Shown here piece after piece: positions 33,468 to 42,477 of a stretch of 64,000 nt of DNA. Source of the DNA: Mesorhizobium loti R88b (GTDB lineage: Bacteria > Pseudomonadota > Alphaproteobacteria > Rhizobiales > Rhizobiaceae); the NCBI RefSeq assembly GCF_013170845.1, contig NZ_CP033367.1:2791001-2855000 (forward strand), written 5' to 3'. Position 1 is the stretch's first letter; each line of letters begins with the position of its first letter. The notes below the pieces were generated by a model. It was not told where the DNA came from and did not search any database. It saw only the letters and a list, made by a program, of their open reading frames with translations. A program made the translations under genes and the position numbers.

Positions 33468-34334
33468 ATGTCGCTCAAGGGAAAGACGCTGTTCATCTCC
33501 GGCGGGTCGCGCGGCATCGGGCTGGCGATCGCGCTGCGGGCCGCGCGCGACGGCGCCAATGTGACGATCGCCGCCAAGACCGCCGAGCCGCATCCGAAGC
33601 TGCCGGGCACGATCTACACCGCCGCCGAAGAGATCGAGCAGGCGGGCGGCAAGGCGCTGCCCATGTTGTGCGATATTCGCGACGAGGCGCAGGTCGCCGA
33701 GGCTGTTTCAAAGACGGTCGAAAAATTCGGCGGCATCGACATCTGCGTCAACAATGCCAGCGCCATCCAGCTCACCGGCACGCTGGAGACCGACATGAAG
33801 CGTTACGATCTGATGCATCAGATCAACACGCGCGGCACCTTCCTGGTGTCCAAAATGTGCATTCCGCACCTGAAGTTGGCTAAGAATCCTCACATCCTGA
33901 ATCTGGCGCCGCCGCTCGACATGAAGGCCAAGTGGTTCAAGAACCATGTTGCCTACACCATGGCCAAGTTCGGCATGTCGATGTGCACGCTGGGCATGAG
34001 TGCCGAGTTTGCCAAAGACGGCATCGCGGTCAATTCGCTGTGGCCGATCTCGACCATCGATACGGCCGCGGTGCGCAATCTGCTGGGGGGAGCAACGGTT
34101 GTGGCGATGAGCCGGTCGCCCGATATCATGGCCGACGCCGCGCATGCCATTTTCATGCGGCCGTCGCGCGAAGCATCAGGCAATTTCTACATCGACGAGG
34201 AGGTGCTGCGCGCCGAGGGCGTCAGCGACTTTTCGGTCTATTCACCAGGCGCCACCGGGCCGTTGGCCGGCGACTTCTTCGTCCCGGACGAGGTGTTTGC
34301 GCGGACGGATAGCAAGATCAAGAATATTTACTGA
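33468..34334 (+). CDS. HSDL2-like short-chain dehydrogenase
   Basis: A 288-residue SDR from the ATG at 33468 with GGAGG upstream. The cofactor loop is SGGSRGIGLAIA, followed by CVNNASAIQLTGT, and the active-site pair is YTMAK. The long form with AKTAEPHPKLPGT after the first strands, and the C-terminal NFYIDEEVL, match the HSDL2-type SDRs thought to act on lipid or acyl substrates. Stands alone. Confidence 0.82.
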   Translation: MSLKGKTLFISGGSRGIGLAIALRAARDGANVTIAAKTAEPHPKLPGTIYTAAEEIEQAGGKALPMLCDIRDEAQVAEAVSKTVEKFGGIDICVNNASAIQLTGTLETDMKRYDLMHQINTRGTFLVSKMCIPHLKLAKNPHILNLAPPLDMKAKWFKNHVAYTMAKFGMSMCTLGMSAEFAKDGIAVNSLWPISTIDTAAVRNLLGGATVVAMSRSPDIMADAAHAIFMRPSREASGNFYIDEEVLRAEGVSDFSVYSPGATGPLAGDFFVPDEVFARTDSKIKNIY

Positions 34335-34353
34335 CGGGAAGACGGGGGCTGCT

Positions 34354-34869
34354 TCACACCTCGTCCTTCTTGCCTTTGCTCAGCCCCATGAGCCGGTCGA
34401 TATAGGCCAGCATCAGCGCCGAGACGACGAAGGCGAGGTGGATGATGGTCAGCCACATCAGCTGTTCGTTGGTGTAGGAGGACGAGTTCAGGAACACCTG
34501 CAACAGGTGGATGGACGAGATGGCGACGATGGTCGAGGCGACCTTGACCTTCAGCGAACCGACATCAATCGTGCCAAGCCAATGGACGCCACCATCCTGG
34601 TCGTCGAAACGGCTGACGAAGTTTTCGTAGCCCGAGATGATGACCATCACGACCAGCGAAGCAACCAGTGCGGCGTCGATCAGGCCAAGCATCTTCAGGA
34701 TGGTGTCGGTGTCACCGAGCGTGAAGGCCACGGCGACGAACTCGTAGAGCTTCTTGCCGAACGATAGCGCATAGACCGCCAATGCCAGGGCCAAGCCGAT
34801 ATAAAAGACGACGAGCAGCCAGCGCGAGGCGAGGATGATCGATTCGATGGCGAGTTCGAGACGCTTCAT
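34354..34869 (-). CDS. UPF0114/YqhA-family membrane protein
   Basis: A 171-residue protein with three to four transmembrane helices. It starts LELAIESIILASRWLLVVFYIGLAL and contains the family core IISGYENFVSRFD and VKVASTIVAISSIHLLQVFL. Function of the family is unknown. It ends 20 bases from the convergent SDR stop. Confidence 0.88.
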   Translation of the reverse strand: MKRLELAIESIILASRWLLVVFYIGLALALAVYALSFGKKLYEFVAVAFTLGDTDTILKMLGLIDAALVASLVVMVIISGYENFVSRFDDQDGGVHWLGTIDVGSLKVKVASTIVAISSIHLLQVFLNSSSYTNEQLMWLTIIHLAFVVSALMLAYIDRLMGLSKGKKDEV

Positions 34870-35011
34870 GGCTGGTTCCGCTTGGTTCTCTTGTCGGTGT
34901 CGGGCCGTATTTCGGCCAGCTTACCTCGGTTTGCAAGACAAATTGATGGACAGGTTCGCCGTCCCCAAGGCGACGCCGAACAGCTTTATCTCGGTGTTTT
35001 TGACGCAGTCC

Positions 35012-35048
35012 CCGCGAAAAAAGATTTCACACTTTTCATGGAATTGCC
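35012..35048. repeat. Diverged copy of the rhizobial intergenic repeat, copy 3
   Basis: GCGAAAAAAGATTTCACACTTTTCATGG keeps the TTCACACTTTTC core of the elements at 15551 and 56228, followed by GGAATTGC as at 15611. The inner palindrome is degraded. Confidence 0.5.
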
Positions 35049-35054
35049 CTTAGC

Positions 35055-35084
35055 AAAAAAAACCCGCCGGCGAGGGCCGGCGGG
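35055..35084 (-). terminator. Strong rho-independent terminator, leftward
   Basis: A 9-bp stem CCCGCCGGC (35063-35071) / GCCGGCGGG (35076-35084) with loop GAGG. On the minus strand it is followed by eight T. It ends either the ompA-type transcript (stop at 35290) or a separate small RNA encoded between. Confidence 0.85.
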
Positions 35085-35240
35085 GCTCAATGCATCCCGC
35101 TGGAGTCGGGATGGGGCAGGGAACGCCCAGACCAGAATCTGGGGTGTGAAAGCCCGTGATTCAATGAGCCGGCTCTAATGCCCGTACAATTCTTGTTGAG
35201 CCAGGGCATGCTTCCCATCCCGGTTGACCGGGATGGGGTT
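35055..35240 (-). ncRNA. Candidate small structured RNA or long 3' UTR
   Basis: Between the ompA-type stop and the terminator lie several hairpins: CCCATCCCGG/CCGGGATGGG (35214-35237), GAGCCGGCTC (35167-35176), CATCCCG/CGGGATG (35093-35113) and the terminator. Both CATCCCG arms could also pair with those of the other hairpin, allowing two alternative folds. No protein frame is present. The strand is taken from the terminator. Confidence 0.3.
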
Positions 35241-35289
35241 GTTTGCCGACCTAATTCCAGAAGCCACTGCAAGCTACTGGAAAATCAGG

Positions 35290-37614
35290 TCAATTGTTGC
35301 TGGCGACGGGTGCCACCAGCGAGGTGATGCGGCGGATGGCAACGCGCCGGTTCTCGCGGTTGGGTGCCGATGTGTTCACCTTCAGATACTCCTCGCCATA
35401 GCCCTGTGTCGTCAGGTTCTCCGGCGGGATGCCGAAGGCGTTGGTGAGCGCCTCGGCCACCGATTCGGCACGGCGATCCGACAAGGCCAGGTTGGCCTCC
35501 GGCGTGCCGACCGCATCGGTATGACCTTCGATCAGGAAGGTTTCCGCCGGGTTCTTCTTCAACAGCTTCTCCATGGCGTTGGCGACGCCCTCGAGCTTCT
35601 GCACCTCGGTGTCGGAGATCGAGGCCGAACCGAATTCGAAGTTCAGCGTGTCGAGGTCGACGCGGCGTGCGATGTCGCGCACGCGGGCCGAGCGCTTGAC
35701 CTCGTCGATCGAATACAGACGCTGGACCTTCTCCACCGGCGGCTGTTCGAGGAAGGTGTAGTAGTCATCCGGGCTCTCGACGTCCTCGGAATCGAGGATG
35801 TATTGCCGGCGCGGAATGGTCAGCCGCATCGGCGGCAGGTCGTCGCCGGGATCGCGCCAGTCGCCCTCATCCTGATAGTCCTGCTCGTCGACATAGCTCA
35901 GCACATATTCGCGGCCATCGGGCGTGATGCGTGAACGCTGAATGACATCGCCATAGCGATTGCGGATGGTGACGATCTGGACGCCATTGCCGCGCTCGAC
36001 GGTTTCGCGGGTGCGGTTCTGCGGCAGATCCTCATAATAGACATCCTTGGCGCCGCGATTCATGCGCGTGCCGTCATTGCTCTGGACGATCGTCTGGCCG
36101 CCGAGCTGGATGATGACGCGGTCGCCGATCTCCTTGAGCACGTCGACGCCCTTGGGGCGGCGGCGATCACGGATGTTCTCGTCGGGCGCGCGGTCGAGAC
36201 GCTTGCCTTTTTCTTCCGTCACGGGGACGAATTTTTCAGGCTTTAGCTGTTGCTGGGCGGCCTTGTCGTCGGCGGGCGGTGGACCCTGGTCGACAGGAGC
36301 GACGACCGGCTTGCCGGCCTTATCGCCGCCTTGCTGGGCGTTCTGGCCACCATTCTGGTCACCGCCATTCTGCTGGCCGTTCTTGTCGCCATGCTTGCGG
36401 CCGCCACCTTTGCGCTCGGCATCCTTCTGGCTGTCGAGGATAGGGGCAGCATTCGGATCGGTGGGCGCCTCGCCTTGCACCGGGGTTTCACCTTGGACAG
36501 GTGCTGCCTTGTTGCCATTGGCCGGCTGTTCGCCGGTAGCCGGCTTCTGGCCATTGGCGGGCTTCTCGCCATTGGCAGGCTGTTCACCTGTCGCGGGCTG
36601 CTTGCCTGTCTGCGGCTGTTCGCCATTGGCGGGTTGCTCGCCATTCGCGGGCTGTTCACCCACCGGCTTCTTGCCGTGCTTCTTTGTCTTGTCCTGGGGC
36701 TGTTCGCCCTGGACCGCCGGCTGTTCGCCGGCAGGAGCCGCCTCGACCTTGGGCGTCGTTCCTTCGCCAGCGGGCGCTTCCTTCGGCGTTGGGGCAGCTT
36801 CCGGTGTTACGGCCGGTGCCTCCTTCTGCTGGTCCTGCTTGTGTTTCTTGCCGGGCTTGACCTGCTGGTTGTCGTTGGCGGGCTCGGCCTGGTTGGCGGG
36901 CGCCTGCCCGGCAGGGGCTTCGGTCTGCTGCTGGTCGCGCTTCTTCTTGCGCGGCTGCTGTTCGCCGGTTGCGGGAGCGACCTCGCCAGCGGGCGCCTGT
37001 TCGGTCTGCTGCTGCTGGTCGCGCTTCTTCTTGCGCGGCTGCTGCTGGTCGGTTGCGGGAGCGGCTTCGCCTGCAGGTGCCAGCTCGATCTGCTGTTGCT
37101 GCTGATCGCGCTTCTTCTTGCGCGGCTGCTGCTGGTCGGTTGCGGGAGCAGCCTCGCCGGCGGGTGCCTGCTCGGTTTGCTGCTGCTGATCGCGCTTTTT
37201 CCTGCGCGGCTGCTGCTCGTCGGTTGCGGGAGCGGCTTCGCCCGCTGGCGCCTGCTCCGTTTGCTGCTGTTGGTTGTGTTTCTTGCGCGGCTGCTGCTCG
37301 CCTTGCGCAGGTTGCTCGGCAGGCGCCTGTTCGGTCTGCTGCTGCTGATCACGCTTCTTGCGCGGCTGCTGCTCACCTTGTGCCGGTTGCTCCGCCTGGG
37401 CGGGCTGCTCCTGCTTTCTCTTCCCTTGCTTCTGCGCGCAGGCTTCGGCCGATTCGCCCTCGGCGCAAGCGGCTTGCGCCAAAATGAACGGGGCTGACGT
37501 GCGCTGGGCCAGGCCGAATGCGGCATTGCCTTGCAGCGGGTACGCGCCCAACGGCGCGGATGCCATCAACAGGCCAAGTGCGGTGCCTGCCAGAATCCGT
37601 GGTTGGCGTTTCAT
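35290..37614 (-). CDS. OmpA-family protein with long Gln/Lys/Pro repeat region
   Basis: A 774-residue protein from the ATG at 37614. A signal peptide-like start is followed by about 180 residues of six tandem units of about 25-28 residues (each with QQPRKK then DQQQQTEQAPA). A Lys/Pro/Glu-rich stretch and PANGEQ-type hexapeptide repeats come next. A globular middle (about 490-640) precedes a C-terminal OmpA domain with FEFGSASIS, IEGHTDAVGTPEANLALSDRRAESV and NRRVAIRR, which binds peptidoglycan. The basic, Gln-rich region probably spans the periplasm or cell wall. Confidence 0.85.
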   Translation of the reverse strand: MKRQPRILAGTALGLLMASAPLGAYPLQGNAAFGLAQRTSAPFILAQAACAEGESAEACAQKQGKRKQEQPAQAEQPAQGEQQPRKKRDQQQQTEQAPAEQPAQGEQQPRKKHNQQQQTEQAPAGEAAPATDEQQPRRKKRDQQQQTEQAPAGEAAPATDQQQPRKKKRDQQQQQIELAPAGEAAPATDQQQPRKKKRDQQQQTEQAPAGEVAPATGEQQPRKKKRDQQQTEAPAGQAPANQAEPANDNQQVKPGKKHKQDQQKEAPAVTPEAAPTPKEAPAGEGTTPKVEAAPAGEQPAVQGEQPQDKTKKHGKKPVGEQPANGEQPANGEQPQTGKQPATGEQPANGEKPANGQKPATGEQPANGNKAAPVQGETPVQGEAPTDPNAAPILDSQKDAERKGGGRKHGDKNGQQNGGDQNGGQNAQQGGDKAGKPVVAPVDQGPPPADDKAAQQQLKPEKFVPVTEEKGKRLDRAPDENIRDRRRPKGVDVLKEIGDRVIIQLGGQTIVQSNDGTRMNRGAKDVYYEDLPQNRTRETVERGNGVQIVTIRNRYGDVIQRSRITPDGREYVLSYVDEQDYQDEGDWRDPGDDLPPMRLTIPRRQYILDSEDVESPDDYYTFLEQPPVEKVQRLYSIDEVKRSARVRDIARRVDLDTLNFEFGSASISDTEVQKLEGVANAMEKLLKKNPAETFLIEGHTDAVGTPEANLALSDRRAESVAEALTNAFGIPPENLTTQGYGEEYLKVNTSAPNRENRRVAIRRITSLVAPVASNN
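36912..37425 (-). repeat. Tandem coding repeats in the OmpA-type gene
   Basis: Six in-frame units of roughly 75-84 bp encode the QQPRKKKRDQQQQTEQAPA-type peptide. Units three to five are nearly identical at DNA level, so copy number may vary between strains by slippage or recombination. Confidence 0.75.
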
Positions 37615-37812
37615 CGAAAACTCTCCTTGTGGGGTCCCATCCTTGCCGAAACCGATCTTGGAGCGATTGGTTCCAGTATGGCCCACTTATACACCGTACG
37701 GGGCGATTGGCCGGCCTTTTGAAGGCAACTTCGTGTCTTTCGGCCGGGTTGCGGCCGCATTTCAACCGTTGCGGCGCTTGACCTCGGCGCGTGCCGGGGC
37801 CACATCCCCAAA

Positions 37813-38259
37813 ATGGAAGCGCCGTTCTGGAAAACAAAGACGCTGGAGGCGATGAGCCCGGCAGAGTGGGAATCGCTGTGCGACGGCTGCGGCAAATGCT
37901 GCTTGTCGAAGCTCGAGGACGAGGATACCGGCGAGATCTACTGGACCAGCGTCGGTTGCCGGCTGTTCGACGCGCAGAGCTGCCGCTGTTCGGACTACGC
38001 CAACCGGCTGGCGCGCGTTCCCGATTGCGTCGGCCTGACACCGCAGAATGTGCGCACCATCAGCTGGCTGCCCAGCACCTGCGGCTACCGGCTGGTGGCC
38101 GAGGGCCGCGACCTTTATTGGTGGCACCGGCTGGTGTCGGGCAGCGCCGAGACCGTGCACGAGGCCGGCATTTCGATCCGCGGCCGGGTCAAGGCCAGCG
38201 AGACCGAGCTGGCCGAGCCTGAAGATTATTTTGACTATATGCTCGATGAGGAGCCATAG
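37813..38259 (+). CDS. YcgN/UPF0260-family cysteine-cluster protein
   Basis: A 148-residue protein with the family cysteine cluster: [12 protein letters not shown] near residue 25, then VGCRLFD and CRCSDYANR, and the later [13 protein letters not shown]. It should bind a metal or Fe-S centre. Function unknown; conserved in most alpha- and gammaproteobacteria. Confidence 0.9.
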   Translation: MEAPFWKTKTLEAMSPAEWESLCDGCGKCCLSKLEDEDTGEIYWTSVGCRLFDAQSCRCSDYANRLARVPDCVGLTPQNVRTISWLPSTCGYRLVAEGRDLYWWHRLVSGSAETVHEAGISIRGRVKASETELAEPEDYFDYMLDEEP

Positions 38260-38476
38260 GGCCCGCGCCGGGACGATGAGCTCGTGCCCGCGGGGCGCGC
38301 GGGAGCCAGAGACCGGGCAGGGCGTTTGGGGACATATTTTGAAGGCTGGCGCAGATTTCACGCCACATGAACCGCAGATGAACGGCAAGTTCGTAAACAG
38401 TTCAGACAGGCCAGTGCATTGTCACTGCATCGATTTCACGAGGACGGGCGCGAGCCTGCAATAAGGAGAGAGAACC

Positions 38477-38848
38477 ATGTTCAATACGATCAAGACAGTA
38501 GCCCTTTCGGCGCTGGTCGGCCTCGGCACGCTGGCGGCCATGCCCGCCCATGCCGACAACCTCTATCTCGGCTTCGGCAACAACAACGACCCGCGCGTCG
38601 GCGTCTATGTCGGCGAGGACGGCTATCGCCATCGCCGCGACGAGCGCCGTGACGATGACCGTCGTGACGGCTGGCGCCGCGGCTGCTCGCCGGACCGCGC
38701 CCTCGACAAGGCAGAGCGCATGGGCCTGCACCGTGCCCGCATCGTCGATGTCAACCGCCGTACGGTTAAGGTGATGGGACGCCAGGACGGCGACCGCGTC
38801 GTCATCGTGTTCGCCAATGAGCGCGGCTGCCCGGTAATCTATCGCTAA
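38477..38848 (+). CDS. Secreted basic protein of unknown function
   Basis: A 123-residue protein. A signal peptide ends at MPAHADN. A DPRVGVYVGEDG segment and a charged Arg/Asp stretch (HRRDERRDDDRRDGWRRG) follow, then a small alpha/beta unit with two Cys (CSPDRALDKAERMGLHRARI, ERGCPVIYR) resembling a PepSY-like fold. AAGGAGAGAG lies upstream. Short secreted proteins of this type are common in Mesorhizobium. Confidence 0.72.
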   Translation: MFNTIKTVALSALVGLGTLAAMPAHADNLYLGFGNNNDPRVGVYVGEDGYRHRRDERRDDDRRDGWRRGCSPDRALDKAERMGLHRARIVDVNRRTVKVMGRQDGDRVVIVFANERGCPVIYR

Positions 38849-38860
38849 GGCTTTCGGCAT

Positions 38861-39051
38861 AACCCTCTGCGAGGGTTAGCCTGTGCCGGGGCTGCTCTTC
38901 TTTGAAGAGCAGCCTGGGACATGACCCCCAAATGGGTCAGTCCGGAGACACGACCTTCTGCGAAGCTCGGTCTGTGGTAGCTGAGACCCCCGTACCTCTG
39001 GACGGGCGCGGCTCAAACAAAACCCCGCGGGAGCGATCCCGCGGGGTTTTT
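38861..39051 (+). ncRNA. Candidate structured RNA with strong terminator
   Basis: No protein frame is evident, but five hairpins follow one another. They are AACCCTC/GAGGGTT (38861-38877), an 11-bp perfect GGCTGCTCTTC/GAAGAGCAGCC with triloop TTT (38890-38914), TGACCC/GGGTCA (38922-38939), CCCGT/ACGGG (38989-39006) and the terminator CCCCGCGGGA/TCCCGCGGGG (39023-39046) with five T. The first hairpin may belong to the upstream gene. The rest looks like an independent RNA of about 170 bases. I do not recognise a known family. Confidence 0.45.
39019..39051 (+). terminator. Strong bidirectional terminator
   Basis: A 10-bp stem (39023-39032 and 39037-39046) with loop GCGA, preceded by AAAA and followed by TTTTT. 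It also lies downstream of the convergent SIMPL gene. Confidence 0.9.
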
Positions 39052-39121
39052 CATGCGCAGCAGTTGTCGTTGGGTGGTGATGCGTGCCGGGCAAGTCCCG
39101 ACCACGCATCATCCGAGTGGC

Positions 39122-39835
39122 CTACTTCAGTTCGAACGTCACAGTAACCTGCACATTGTAGGCGTTCTCGCCGGCTTGCGTAGGCACTGCCGCACCGGCG
39201 GCCGCGTCGAAGGCCTTGGCGTTGATCGCCATCGGCGGCGGCGCGATGTTCTGGTCGGAAATCTCCAGCACCCGGCCGATGGTCACGCCGGCGGCTTCCG
39301 CAAGCGTCTTGGCCTTGGCCACGGCATTGGCCACCGCCTTCTTGCGCGCCTCGGTGATCGTGGCGTCCGGGTTGTCGTTGGTGAAGGAAATGCCGCCGCC
39401 CTGATTGACGCCGAGCGAGACAGCCTTGTCGAGGATCTCACCTGTTTTGTCGATGTCGCGCACACGCACCGCAAGCGTGTTTGTCACCTGGTAGGCGACA
39501 AGCTCGGCATCCTGGCTGCCATCGGGCTTGTTGGTGTAGTTGTAGCGCGGGTTGATCTGGATGCCTGCCGTCTGCAGGTCGCGATCCTTGATACCGGCCG
39601 CCTTCATCGCCGCGATCACGGCGGCCATGGCGTCGTTGTTGGCGTCGAGTGCCGCGCGAGCCGTCTTGGCCTCGCGCATCACGCTGAGCGACAGCAATGC
39701 AAGGTCCGGCGGCGTGGTTGCTTCGCCTTCACCCGTAACAACGATGCGGGGCGGCGTCGGCAAATCGGCGGCTCCAGCCATCGCCGGAAAAGCGATTGCA
39801 GCGGCGAGCGCGAGGGGCAAAAGATGTCTGGTCAT
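39122..39835 (-). CDS. Periplasmic SIMPL-domain (DUF541) protein
   Basis: A 237-residue protein. A signal peptide ends at AMAGAAD. The SIMPL domain starts RIVVTGEGEATTPPDLALLS and continues with NNDAMAAVIAAMKAAGI, IQINPRYNY and KALAEAAGVTIGRVLEI-type segments. Members are periplasmic or outer-membrane proteins linked to oxidative stress. Monocistronic, next to the tRNA. Confidence 0.88.
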   Translation of the reverse strand: MTRHLLPLALAAAIAFPAMAGAADLPTPPRIVVTGEGEATTPPDLALLSLSVMREAKTARAALDANNDAMAAVIAAMKAAGIKDRDLQTAGIQINPRYNYTNKPDGSQDAELVAYQVTNTLAVRVRDIDKTGEILDKAVSLGVNQGGGISFTNDNPDATITEARKKAVANAVAKAKTLAEAAGVTIGRVLEISDQNIAPPPMAINAKAFDAAAGAAVPTQAGENAYNVQVTVTFELK

Positions 39836-39969
39836 GAAAATCTCCTTGGTCTGCGATCAGGTCGCAGGCGTCGCGTAGGGCGCGATTATGGGTTGATTTG
39901 GGCGATCTGTGAAAGCCCGCCGGGAAAGCCTTGTGCCGCGAGGCGAAAAACATTAATCCAGCCCGCGTG

Positions 39970-40045
39970 GGGCCTGTAGCTCAATGGTTAGAGCCGGCGG
40001 CTCATAACCGCTTGGTTGGGGGTTCGAGTCCCTCCGGGCCCACCA
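39970..40045 (+). tRNA. tRNA-Ile2 (CAT anticodon)
   Basis: A 76-base cloverleaf with the CCA end encoded. The acceptor GGGCCTG pairs with CGGGCCC, the D arm is AGCTCAATGGTTAGAGC, the anticodon loop CTCATAA gives CAT, and the T arm is GGGGGTTCGAGTCCCTC. It resembles the lysidine-modified tRNA-Ile2 of E. coli closely in the anticodon arm and following TTGGT, so I call Ile2 over elongator Met. The C34 modification by TilS cannot be seen in DNA. Confidence 0.88.
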
Positions 40046-40212
40046 GATTATTACATATCAATATTTTACGCCTAATTCCTCGAGTTTGAATTGGACGTCA
40101 TCGGGTAAGCCTATGGCTTCGGCGGAAAATGGTTTTGGGCCTGTTCGTCAATTTTCTGGTAACTCCGGTCCCCTCGGTCCGGTCCGAAAGGACAACCTTC
40201 TGAAGCCCACGC

Positions 40213-40974
40213 CTAGATAACCGTTTCTCCGCCATCGATAACCAGAATCTGGCCCGTCATGTACGAGGACCGGTCGGATACGAGAAACAGCACGGACTCG
40301 GCGATTTCCTCGACGCTTGCCCAACGACCAAGCGGCACTTTTTCGCGGATGTAGGCTTCGATGGCTTCCCGGCCTCCCATCTGGGCGATGAAAGGGCCAT
40401 TGAACGGCGTGTCGACCCAACCGGGGCAAAGCGCGTTGACGCGAATGCCAAAGCGGCCATAGTCGCCCGCCATCTGCCTCGTCATCGCGATCACCGCGTG
40501 CTTGGTCGTCGTATAGGCGATCATCTCGCGGTCGTAGAGCACTCCGGAGCTCGACGACGTGTTGAGGATGACCCCGCGACCTGCCTCTTTCATGAACGGC
40601 ATGACGATGCGGGCGCCCAGAAAGTGAGCCCGCACGTTGAGCGTCCAGGATGCGTCGAAGCCTTTGACACTCACAGCAAGCAGGTCACCCTCGACCTGTG
40701 CGCCGGCATGATTGTGGAGGATGTCGATCCTGCCTTGCGTGTGGATGAAATCGTGAAAGCCGGCTTCAAGCGCCTGATCGTCGGTCAGGTCGAACACAAG
40801 CGCCTTTGCCCGGCCACCGGCAGCAAGAATCTTTTCGACGGTCGCGTTTGCGCCGTCAGCGCTGCGGTCCGCCACACCAACCACCGCACCCTCGCGCGCG
40901 ATGATCAGCGCTGCCGCCCTGCCGATGCCCGATCCTGCCCCGGTGACGATCGCGGTCCTGTTCTTCAGGATCAT
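40213..40974 (-). CDS. Short-chain dehydrogenase/reductase
   Basis: A 253-residue classical SDR. The NAD(P) loop is TGAGSGIGRAAA, the usual NNAG is changed to NHAG (ILHNHAGAQ), the active-site Ser lies in NTSSSSG and Tyr-Lys in YTTTKHA, and it ends with GQILVIDGG. Its DRS after the second strand (VADRSAD) favours NAD. It lies between the tRNA and the aminotransferase and is divergent from the latter, so it may belong to the same pathway. Confidence 0.85.
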   Translation of the reverse strand: MILKNRTAIVTGAGSGIGRAAALIIAREGAVVGVADRSADGANATVEKILAAGGRAKALVFDLTDDQALEAGFHDFIHTQGRIDILHNHAGAQVEGDLLAVSVKGFDASWTLNVRAHFLGARIVMPFMKEAGRGVILNTSSSSGVLYDREMIAYTTTKHAVIAMTRQMAGDYGRFGIRVNALCPGWVDTPFNGPFIAQMGGREAIEAYIREKVPLGRWASVEEIAESVLFLVSDRSSYMTGQILVIDGGETVI

Positions 40975-41076
40975 CTTTCAGCCCCCTTTCTCGCCAGCCC
41001 GTAATCCTGCATCATCAGGCGGACGAGCCTCGCCCGCTTGGATGCGCGCCGATCAATCTCTGGGGAAAAAACAGGC

Positions 41077-42360
41077 ATGTACGAGTTCGGCCCCTTCAAG
41101 TTCGAGTCGAAGCAGGATTTTTTCGACAAGGCAATCCGTTTCTGGAATCCCGACAAGACCAGGTTCTGGCAGAAAGCCGGGATCGATCTGGTGATCGGCA
41201 GGCGTGAAGGCTATTTCCTCTACGACATGTCGGGCCGCCGCCTGATCGACCTGCACCTCAATGGCGGCACCTACAATCTCGGTCACCGCAATCCGGAGCT
41301 GGTCGAGACGCTGAAGAGCGCGCTCGACTATTTCGATATCGGCAACCACTGGTTCCCCTCCGTGGCGCGAACGGCGCTGGCCGAATCCCTCGTCAATGTC
41401 TCGCCCGGAATGAAATACGCGATCTTCGCGCCGGGCGGCGCCGAGGCGGTGGACATCGCCATCAAGAGCGCTCGCTATGCCACCAAGCGGCGCAAGATCG
41501 TGTCGATCATCAAGGGGTATCACGGGCATTCGGGGCTCGCGGTGGCGACTGGCGACGAGCGCTTCACCAAGATCTTTCTTTCCGACCAGCCGGACACGTT
41601 CATCCAGGTTCCGTTCAACGATATCGACGCCATGGAGCAGGCGCTGAAGGGCGAAGACGTCGCGGCGCTGATCATGGAGACGATCCCCGCCACGTACGGC
41701 TTCCCAATGCCGAAGGACGGCTATCTCAGCGCCTGCAAGGCGCTGTGCGAAAAGCATGGCGCGATGTACATCGCCGACGAGGTTCAGACCGGGCTCATGC
41801 GCACGGGCAGCATGTGGGGCTGGCAGGCCTATGGCGTCCAGCCGGACATCATGGTGACGGCAAAGGGCCTGTCCGGCGGGCTCTATCCGATCAGCGCGAC
41901 GCTGGTGAACGACAGGGCCGGCGGCTGGCTCAACGAGGACGGGGCGGCCCACATCTCGACCACCGGCGGGGCCGAACTCGGCTGTGTCGTTGCTCACAAG
42001 GTCATCGAGATGCTGCAGCGACCCGAGCTGGTGGCCAATGTCGGCACCGTGACCGAATTCATGGCGCAGGCCATGCGTGAGATGCAGGCTCGTCACGGCG
42101 ACATCTTCACCGGGGTGCGCCAGAAGGGCGTGATCCTCGGCCTGGAGTTCAGCAACCACAGGGAAGGCGCCGTCTTCGTGTCACGCGCACTCTACGAGCA
42201 GGGCGTCTGGGCGATCTTCTCGTCGCTCGACAAGCGGGTGCTGCAATGGAAGCCCGGCGTTCTTCTCGATCACGAAACCTGCCGGGACATCATGGATCGC
42301 TTCGATGCGGCAATGCCGCGCGCCCGCGAGTTGCTGCATCAGGCAGGCAAAGCGAGTTGA
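41077..42360 (+). CDS. Class III PLP-dependent aminotransferase
   Basis: A 427-residue protein from the ATG at 41077. Class III features are present: the N-terminal DMSGRRLIDLHLNGG and NLGHRNPELV, then APGGAEAVDIAIKSAR, YHGHSG, IADEVQTGLMRTG and the PLP lysine in VTAKGLSGGLYPISA. This class covers omega-amino acid aminotransferases and the AGXT2L phospholyases. The gene directly downstream encodes an APH-type kinase, as in kinase/phospholyase pairs, so amine transfer and phosphate elimination are both open. Confidence 0.85.
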   Translation: MYEFGPFKFESKQDFFDKAIRFWNPDKTRFWQKAGIDLVIGRREGYFLYDMSGRRLIDLHLNGGTYNLGHRNPELVETLKSALDYFDIGNHWFPSVARTALAESLVNVSPGMKYAIFAPGGAEAVDIAIKSARYATKRRKIVSIIKGYHGHSGLAVATGDERFTKIFLSDQPDTFIQVPFNDIDAMEQALKGEDVAALIMETIPATYGFPMPKDGYLSACKALCEKHGAMYIADEVQTGLMRTGSMWGWQAYGVQPDIMVTAKGLSGGLYPISATLVNDRAGGWLNEDGAAHISTTGGAELGCVVAHKVIEMLQRPELVANVGTVTEFMAQAMREMQARHGDIFTGVRQKGVILGLEFSNHREGAVFVSRALYEQGVWAIFSSLDKRVLQWKPGVLLDHETCRDIMDRFDAAMPRARELLHQAGKAS

Positions 42361-42477
42361 CATGTCCCGAACCTGGTTGAAACTGCCAGGCGTCCAACTC
42401 GGGCTGGACTCTGGACTTGCCGGGATCTCGCAGGTTCCGCAAGAAGACAAGGGCACAGGGATGGGGCAGGGCGGACA

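Noticed and set aside
36047..37497. Long plus-strand open frames opposite the OmpA-type gene
   Set aside because: They are mirror frames of the repetitive Gln/Lys/Pro coding region and have Cys/Arg- or Leu/Gly-rich nonsense composition.
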